From: Acidobacteriota bacterium | GTDB lineage: Bacteria > Acidobacteriota > Terriglobia > Terriglobales > Acidobacteriaceae | NCBI GenBank assembly: GCA_021819255.1 | Contig: JAKART010000027.1 | Span: 1 to 12,094, forward strand | Direction: 5' to 3' | DNA length: 12,094 nucleotides | Shown: positions 7,256 through 12,094 of the stretch, piece after piece | Layout: every line of letters starts with the position of its first letter | Position numbering within the stretch: the stretch's first letter is position 1 | Program-made: the position numbers and the translations under genes | Notes under the pieces: model-generated | Databases searched by the model: none | What the model saw: only the letters and a program-made list of their open reading frames with translations | Told to the model about the DNA's origin: nothing

Positions 7256-7809
7256 CGTATGGGAACAAAGCAGAAAAGAACGTTCCTCATTGTTTGGCTG
7301 AGCCATTCGCCATAGCCATGCCAGGCAAGCGGCTTACGGGTTTCGGCCATTGGACAATTTCAAATTCCGCACGCCTGCCAGAAGCGGCAGACGATCTATC
7401 CTTCAAGATTGAAAGCCGACGCCAACGTCTCTTTCCAGTGTTCCACTGTTCGAGATTTGTCAGCATCCTTGCGTGCGCTCTCCGCGTGGTGCCGCAGCGC
7501 CGTACGCGGCCGGCATCGCGAATTGCTGCGATACTTGCTTTGTAGCTGGGAAAGCAGCGTCCTGCTAGAGATCTTGACCGATCGTGCAAGGGACCAGTAC
7601 GATGGCAACGCAGAGAACAATCAGGCCGTTGTATTAACTCCCGCAAAATCCTCACGATGGATGGAGTTGTTCCTCGAACGTCCATAGCCTGGACGGTTCC
7701 CATCAATTTTCGCATCTGATTCAAACGATCTTTCAAAGTCTGTCTACGCTGTTGGAGATCGGATCGACTTTCAGGGAAGTCGCCAACCATTCGCACCCTT
7801 GAACGATAC
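7256..7809. other. Spacer between sulfatase and GH3 genes, no recognised gene
   Basis: About 550 bases with no gene I can support. A minus-strand frame is open from 7817 to 7287, but its translation is Arg-rich and fits no family. A plus-strand frame at 7294-7545 is likewise unremarkable. The GH3 promoter presumably lies in the right part; I see no clear -35/-10 pair. Confidence 0.4.
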
Positions 7810-7823
7810 AGGAGCACTACAAG

Positions 7824-10178
7824 ATGAAAGAGAAGAATTTGGAAGCCCGGACAAGCATCAGCCGCCGCGGATTTCTCGCCGGGGCCGGTTATAGCGCAGC
7901 GGTGGTGGCTATGGGCTGGCCGTTGGCTGGAGATGCGGAGCCCGTCGATTCCCAGGGGACAGCCGCCGGCCGAGGTGATCTCTCCTCCTTGGATACAGGG
8001 CCAGTTTCACTCAAAAACTTTGATGCAGGGCGCCAGCGTGCTGCCGGGATGGTGGCAAAGATGACGCTGGCAGAAAAGATATCGCAGTTCGGAAACCGGG
8101 CGCCGGCCATTCCGAGGCTCCAGATGCCGGCCTTCAACTACTATGCCAGTGAAGCGTTGCACGGCCTGATTCACAAGGGCCCGGTGACCTCATTCCCCCT
8201 CCCGCTGGCGCTGGGATCTACGTGGAATCCTGTGCTGATCCATCAGGTGTTCACTGCTGTCTCCGATGAAGTTTGGGCCTGGCACAAGAAAAGCGGTCAA
8301 GGGCTGGCGATGTTCTCTCCTCCAACGGTGAACATGGGAACCAGAGATCCCAGATGGGGAAGGATCTCCGAGAACTTTAGCGAAGACCCGCTGCTTGTGG
8401 GTAAGCTCGCTGTGGCGACGATTCGTGGAATGCAAGGTGATGATCCTCGCTTCCTCAAGACCATCGCCTGCGCCAAGCACTTCATCGCCAACGATACAGA
8501 GGATGACCGCCGGGAAGTCTCGGCCACAGTGGACCCACGCAGTTTCTGGGAGTACTACAGCCGAGGATTTGAGGCGTGCGTCCGAGAAGGCCGAGTCTTC
8601 ACGGTCATGAGCTCGTACAACGAGATGAACGGCATTCCGACGACAGCGAATCGCTTTTTGTTGACCGAACTCCTGCGCGACCGCTGGGGGTTCCGTGGTT
8701 TTGTCGTGTCGGATTGTGATGCGGTGGCCGATATCATGCGAACGCATCACTTTGTACCGACCTTCGCCCAGGCGGCGGCCTTGGCCGTCAATGCCGGATG
8801 CGACATCAACTGTGGACAGACGTTGCCGAACTTCCTCGGTGAAGCCTTGGACAAAATGCTCATCGGCGAAGAGACCATCGACCATTCACTGATTCGTTCG
8901 CTCACCGGCCGCATCCTGCTCGGTGATCTCGATCCCATGGAGGAGAGCCCCTACCACGCTATTCCCATCTCTTGCCTTGAAAGTCCCGAGCATCGTGCGC
9001 TATGCCGCGAAGCCGGGCGCCAGGCGGTGGTGCTCTTCAAGAACGAAGGGGAAACGCTGCCGCTTGACGCGACCAGCCTGCGCAAGCTGGCGGTGATCGG
9101 TCCGATGGCGGGGACCTGCCATCTGGGCGATTACAGCGGAGCTCCGCAAGATCGTGTCTCTCCGCTCGACGGTATTCTCGAGCAGTTCGGCATTCAACCT
9201 CCCCCGGCGATACCGGCACCCAAGTTGAAGGAAAAGCCTGCAAGGTCATGGGTAGACAAGTTCAATGGATATGACTACTCCGGTTCTCCATCACAAAGGT
9301 TTACGAATGGCAAGACTCAGATCACCTACGCCGTTGGCTGCGCCGTAGCTGGCCCCAAGGATGACGCCTTGTTCAACGCTGCCGTGGAAGCGGCCAAAGA
9401 AGCGGATAGGGTCTTGATCTTTGTAGGAGATGATCAGGAGATTGACCGCGAAGGGAATGACCGGGATTTCCTGCATCTGCCTGGAGTCCAGCATGAACTG
9501 GTACAAGCCGTTCATGCTGTCAATCAGAAGACGATCCTTGTCGTCTCTTCAAACTGCCCTGTTTCCATTGTTTGGGAGCAGGACAATCTGCCTGCGATTG
9601 TGGGCGGCATCTTCCTCGGGCAAGAGCAAGGGCATGCGCTGACTGACGTTTTGTTCGGCGCCTATAATCCGGGAGGAAAGCTGAGCACCACATGGTACCG
9701 TCATACATCTGACCTGCCGGACTTTCATAGCTACAACATCCGTTCCGGGCGCACCTATCTGTATTTCCAAGGTGTGCCGCTGTATGTTTTTGGCCACGGA
9801 CTAAGCTATACCACGTTTCAGTACGCTGAATTGCAGGTCGATGGTGATACGCTCCGGCCCGGAGCCGCTCTTGCACTCCAGATGCGAGTCACCAACTCCG
9901 GCAAGCGCTCGGGTGACGAGGTCGTCCAGTTCTACGTTCACGTCGGGGGTGGAACGGTGCAACGCCCCATCCAGCAGCTTGTGGGTTTTCAGCGGGTTCA
10001 TCTTGAAGCAGGCGAGAGCCGGAGCTTGCGCTTTCCTTTGAGATTTGATGACCCAGCGCTGCATTACTGGGATGAGGCGCAAGAACTGTTCGTCGTTGAA
10101 TCCGGCACGGTGGATCTGATGATCGGTTCATCCGCAGCCGACATCAGGCTGCGGCGCCAGATTCATCTTCAGGTTTGA
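7824..10178 (+). CDS. Exported glycoside hydrolase family 3 (beta-xylosidase/beta-glucosidase type)
   Basis: The 784-residue protein removes terminal beta-linked sugars from non-reducing ends. A Tat signal, SRRGFLAG with Arg14-Arg15, begins it, so it should be exported folded. The GH3 barrel follows with SEALHG, RDPRWGR-SENFSEDP, CAKHFIAN, VMSSYNEMNGIP and the nucleophile Asp297 in VVSDCDAV. The second domain carries REGNDR with Glu543, the likely acid/base. The C-terminus is a fibronectin-III-like domain (VTNSGKRSGDEVVQFYV). The SDCDAV and SEALHG forms resemble the beta-xylosidase/arabinofuranosidase branch more than classic BglX enzymes, but specificity cannot be fixed by eye. AGGAG at 7810-7814 lies 9 nt before the ATG. 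Its position between sulfatase and GH42 genes suggests joint glycan breakdown. Confidence 0.94.
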   Translation: MKEKNLEARTSISRRGFLAGAGYSAAVVAMGWPLAGDAEPVDSQGTAAGRGDLSSLDTGPVSLKNFDAGRQRAAGMVAKMTLAEKISQFGNRAPAIPRLQMPAFNYYASEALHGLIHKGPVTSFPLPLALGSTWNPVLIHQVFTAVSDEVWAWHKKSGQGLAMFSPPTVNMGTRDPRWGRISENFSEDPLLVGKLAVATIRGMQGDDPRFLKTIACAKHFIANDTEDDRREVSATVDPRSFWEYYSRGFEACVREGRVFTVMSSYNEMNGIPTTANRFLLTELLRDRWGFRGFVVSDCDAVADIMRTHHFVPTFAQAAALAVNAGCDINCGQTLPNFLGEALDKMLIGEETIDHSLIRSLTGRILLGDLDPMEESPYHAIPISCLESPEHRALCREAGRQAVVLFKNEGETLPLDATSLRKLAVIGPMAGTCHLGDYSGAPQDRVSPLDGILEQFGIQPPPAIPAPKLKEKPARSWVDKFNGYDYSGSPSQRFTNGKTQITYAVGCAVAGPKDDALFNAAVEAAKEADRVLIFVGDDQEIDREGNDRDFLHLPGVQHELVQAVHAVNQKTILVVSSNCPVSIVWEQDNLPAIVGGIFLGQEQGHALTDVLFGAYNPGGKLSTTWYRHTSDLPDFHSYNIRSGRTYLYFQGVPLYVFGHGLSYTTFQYAELQVDGDTLRPGAALALQMRVTNSGKRSGDEVVQFYVHVGGGTVQRPIQQLVGFQRVHLEAGESRSLRFPLRFDDPALHYWDEAQELFVVESGTVDLMIGSSAADIRLRRQIHLQV

Positions 10179-10209
10179 AGTTGGGCCAAGCCGGCTGGAG
10201 GAGCCACGC

Positions 10210-10506
10210 ATGGATTGGCCTGGCGGTCCAGACTTCGGGCGACCCCAACTCCAGATCATGATCCGTTACGGTTCGTCTGTCCGCAAAGGAGGACAGGGAA
10301 TCTACGGTGCAGGACGCTCGATCTTTCATCTTTCGAAGCGTGGGCCAGATTGTTTTGGCGGGCGCTCATCTCCTTTTGGCGTCAGAGGTTGGCGTCAGAG
10401 GTTGGTGCGGGAGGTTGACAACGCCCCATCCACTCCAGGGGTGCGGAGGCAGGGGCGTTGCCCAGGGCCGGCCACGGTCATCCCGACGGCGCCTGGACTC
10501 GAGTAA
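10210..10506 (+). CDS. Unrecognised 98-residue ORF behind the GH3 gene
   Basis: The ATG at 10210 lies 31 bp after the GH3 stop and 6 nt after GGAGGAG (10197-10203), a near-ideal ribosome site. The translation is rich in Gly, Arg and Pro, has no membrane segment and matches no family I know. It contains the 13-bp tandem repeat (10376-10405) and the 9-bp inverted repeat (10419-10460). These and its uneven codon use argue for non-coding or decayed DNA. I list it because of the ribosome site, which repeats the arrangement seen behind the sulfatase gene. Confidence 0.27.
   Translation: MDWPGGPDFGRPQLQIMIRYGSSVRKGGQGIYGAGRSIFHLSKRGPDCFGGRSSPFGVRGWRQRLVREVDNAPSTPGVRRQGRCPGPATVIPTAPGLE
10376..10405 (+). 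repeat. 13-bp tandem repeat, about 2.3 copies
   Basis: TTGGCGTCAGAGG occurs at 10376-10388 and again, identically and head to tail, at 10389-10401, followed by TTGG. It may be a slippage product or a pair of binding sites upstream of the GH42 gene. Confidence 0.7.
10419..10460. repeat. 9-bp perfect inverted repeat in the GH3-GH42 spacer
   Basis: CAACGCCCC at 10419-10427 and GGGGCGTTG at 10452-10460 pair perfectly around a 24-nt centre. There is no T-run after it, so it is not a standard terminator. It may be an mRNA hairpin or the remains of a mobile element end. Confidence 0.5.
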
Positions 10507-10664
10507 CAGCGGTTCCATCAGGCCCCGCTGCGTATCGGCTTGTTGCTCGAATGGACGCTTGCTCACCTTCAGAGTGGGACAAACTTAATCCGCCTCAGAA
10601 AATCCCCTTCCAGAGTGTCAACCTATCTCTTCAACAGATTCTGAAAGTCAGCGAGGATCACAAC

Positions 10665-12094
10665 GTGAAAATCCATCAGCCACTTGTGCTTTTCTATCTT
10701 TCGGTTGCGCTGCTCCTACCCGGCCGGGCGGACGGCGCGCGGCCGGCATCCGTCATCTCTACGCCGGTGCCTGCGGTCTCAACCCCGCCGGCGCTGTATC
10801 TGGGCGCGGCCTGGTACCCGGAGCAGTGGCCGGAGTCGCGCTGGAATGCCGACCTGGACCTGATGGAGGCGGCGCATATCCGATTTGTGCGCATCGGCGA
10901 GTTTGCCTGGTCCAGCTTGGAGCCCTCGGAGGGCCACTATGATCTGGACTGGATGTACCGCGCGATACGCGCCGCGGAGAGACACCACATCGCGGTGGTG
11001 ATCGGGACACCCAGCGCGGCGCCGCCTGCCTGGCTTACCAGCAAGTATCCTGAGACGCTGCGCGTCAAGCAGGACGGCCGCAAGGACCAGCATGGCAACC
11101 GTCAGCAGTTCAACTTTGCAGACCCCTTGTATCGGCAACTGGTGTACAACATGGTGTTGCGTGAGGCCAGACGCTTTGGCCACGATCCGGACGTGATCGG
11201 CTGGCAGATCGACAATGAGTATGGCGTTCTTCTGTCCTATGGACCCATCGCCCAGGCACAGTTTCAAGATTGGCTGCATCACCGCTACCAGACCCTGGAT
11301 AACCTGAATGCCCGCTGGACCACCGCCTACTGGAGCCAGACGTACACGGCCTGGACCCAGATTCCCATCGAGACCAACTACGGCAATCCTGGGCTGTTGC
11401 TGAGTTGGAAGCGCTTCGTCACCGATACCTGGCAAAGCTACCAAAGGAATCAACTGCGCGCGCTGCGGCCCAATATCGACCCACGCCAGTTCATCACCAC
11501 CAACATGATGGGCTTCTTTGATGGATACAATGCCTACCCTCTTGCCCGGGATCTGGATATGGTCTCCTGGGATGACTACGTCGGCACTGGCCAGCTCAAC
11601 CCGGTATTAAACGGCGCCAAGCACGACCTGACTCGCGGCTTGTTGCGTAAGAACTTCTGGGTGATGGAGACCCAGCCCGGGTTCGTGGATTATCCCCGGG
11701 ACAACAACTCTCTGGACAAGGGAGAGGTCCGCGCGATGGCTTGGCACGACGTCGGCCACGGCGCCGATGCAGTGGCCTATTGGCAGTGGCGATCCGCCTT
11801 GAATGGTCAGGAGCAGTACCACGGCACGCTGGTGGGCCCTGATGGGTCCCCTGTGCCGTTATATTCTGAGGTCGCGCAGATCGGCCGGGAGTTTGCTAAG
11901 GCCGGCCCGGCCTTGGCTGGAACCACTGTCCACTCCCAGGTGGCCATCTTGCACTCGTATGAGAGTTACTGGGCCATCGAGTGGCAAAGGCAGAACAGGG
12001 CCTTTGACCCAATTGCCGCGATGGTCTCTTATTACGGCGCCATCCGCGCCCTGGTTCACTCGGTGGACATCGTCAGCCCGGACGTTGATCTCTC
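10665..12094 (+). CDS. Secreted beta-galactosidase, GH42 (truncated by the window end)
   Basis: I read 476 codons from a GTG at 10665 with no stop before the window ends, so the C-terminus is missing. GAGGA at 10653-10657 sits 7 nt before the GTG. Residues 1 to about 25 form a Sec-type signal (KIH, then a Leu/Val-rich core, then ADGARPAS). The GH42 barrel starts at LGAAWYPEQWPE. The acid/base is Glu185 in QIDNEYG and the nucleophile is Glu335 in WVMETQPG, both intact. GH42 enzymes release terminal beta-galactose from oligosaccharides or galactans; many are cytoplasmic, so an exported one points to extracellular or periplasmic glycans. The Cys cluster of zinc-binding GH42 members seems absent near residues 125-150. 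It probably works alongside the upstream sulfatase and GH3 enzyme. Confidence 0.93.
   Translation, partial: MKIHQPLVLFYLSVALLLPGRADGARPASVISTPVPAVSTPPALYLGAAWYPEQWPESRWNADLDLMEAAHIRFVRIGEFAWSSLEPSEGHYDLDWMYRAIRAAERHHIAVVIGTPSAAPPAWLTSKYPETLRVKQDGRKDQHGNRQQFNFADPLYRQLVYNMVLREARRFGHDPDVIGWQIDNEYGVLLSYGPIAQAQFQDWLHHRYQTLDNLNARWTTAYWSQTYTAWTQIPIETNYGNPGLLLSWKRFVTDTWQSYQRNQLRALRPNIDPRQFITTNMMGFFDGYNAYPLARDLDMVSWDDYVGTGQLNPVLNGAKHDLTRGLLRKNFWVMETQPGFVDYPRDNNSLDKGEVRAMAWHDVGHGADAVAYWQWRSALNGQEQYHGTLVGPDGSPVPLYSEVAQIGREFAKAGPALAGTTVHSQVAILHSYESYWAIEWQRQNRAFDPIAAMVSYYGAIRALVHSVDIVSPDVDL

Noticed and set aside
7287..7817. Minus-strand 176-codon open frame in the sulfatase-GH3 spacer
   Set aside because: The start is GTG without a ribosome site (an internal ATG at 7790 has only AAGGG), the product is Arg-rich and fits no family. 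I treat it as chance, though it would be the first place to look for an unknown gene.
8190..8885. Minus-strand 231-codon open frame opposite the GH3 gene
   Set aside because: It lies wholly within the conserved GH3 barrel coding sequence and shows no motif of its own.
10779..11453. Minus-strand 224-codon open frame opposite the GH42 gene
   Set aside because: The plus strand has clear GH42 catalytic motifs; the minus frame is a consequence of GC-rich codons.

Overview
The window looks like chromosomal DNA of a GC-rich soil bacterium. My best guess is the Acidobacteriota (Terriglobia-like), because it combines an ECF sigma factor with a tiny zinc-finger anti-sigma factor, a Tat-exported GH3 enzyme and single-gene glycan hydrolases separated by long spacers. 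This is an impression from gene style; no marker gene in the window fixes the taxonomy.

Left part (1-3876): a minus-strand pair of overlapping genes encodes an ECF sigma factor and a soluble HxxxCxxC anti-sigma factor. It is divergent, across a spacer of about 185 bp, from a large secreted TPR-containing lytic transglycosylase of the Slt70 type. This suggests an envelope-related regulatory neighbourhood. Middle (3877-4870): about 900 bp without an intact gene. On the minus strand it holds clear traces of a broken HigB/HigA toxin-antitoxin pair: the antitoxin has an in-frame TAG and the toxin is frameshifted and truncated. A tRNA-Leu(TAA) gene with encoded CCA and a perfect TATAAT box follows.

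Right part (4871-12094): three plus-strand exported carbohydrate-active genes. They are a formylglycine-type sulfatase (Tat-like signal), a GH3 beta-xylosidase/beta-glucosidase (Tat signal) and a GH42 beta-galactosidase (Sec-like signal) cut by the right edge. Together they suggest stepwise breakdown of a sulfated or galactose/xylose-containing polysaccharide outside the cytoplasm. The spacers are long (about 640, 735 and 490 bp) and contain no recognisable full gene. Two unrecognised short ORFs, each starting just after a strong Shine-Dalgarno sequence, lie 20-31 bp behind the sulfatase and GH3 genes.

No CRISPR array, intact insertion sequence, rRNA or phage gene is visible. The most notable non-routine signals are the decayed HigBA module beside the tRNA gene, the two short ORFs trailing the hydrolase genes, and repeat structures in the GH3-GH42 spacer.
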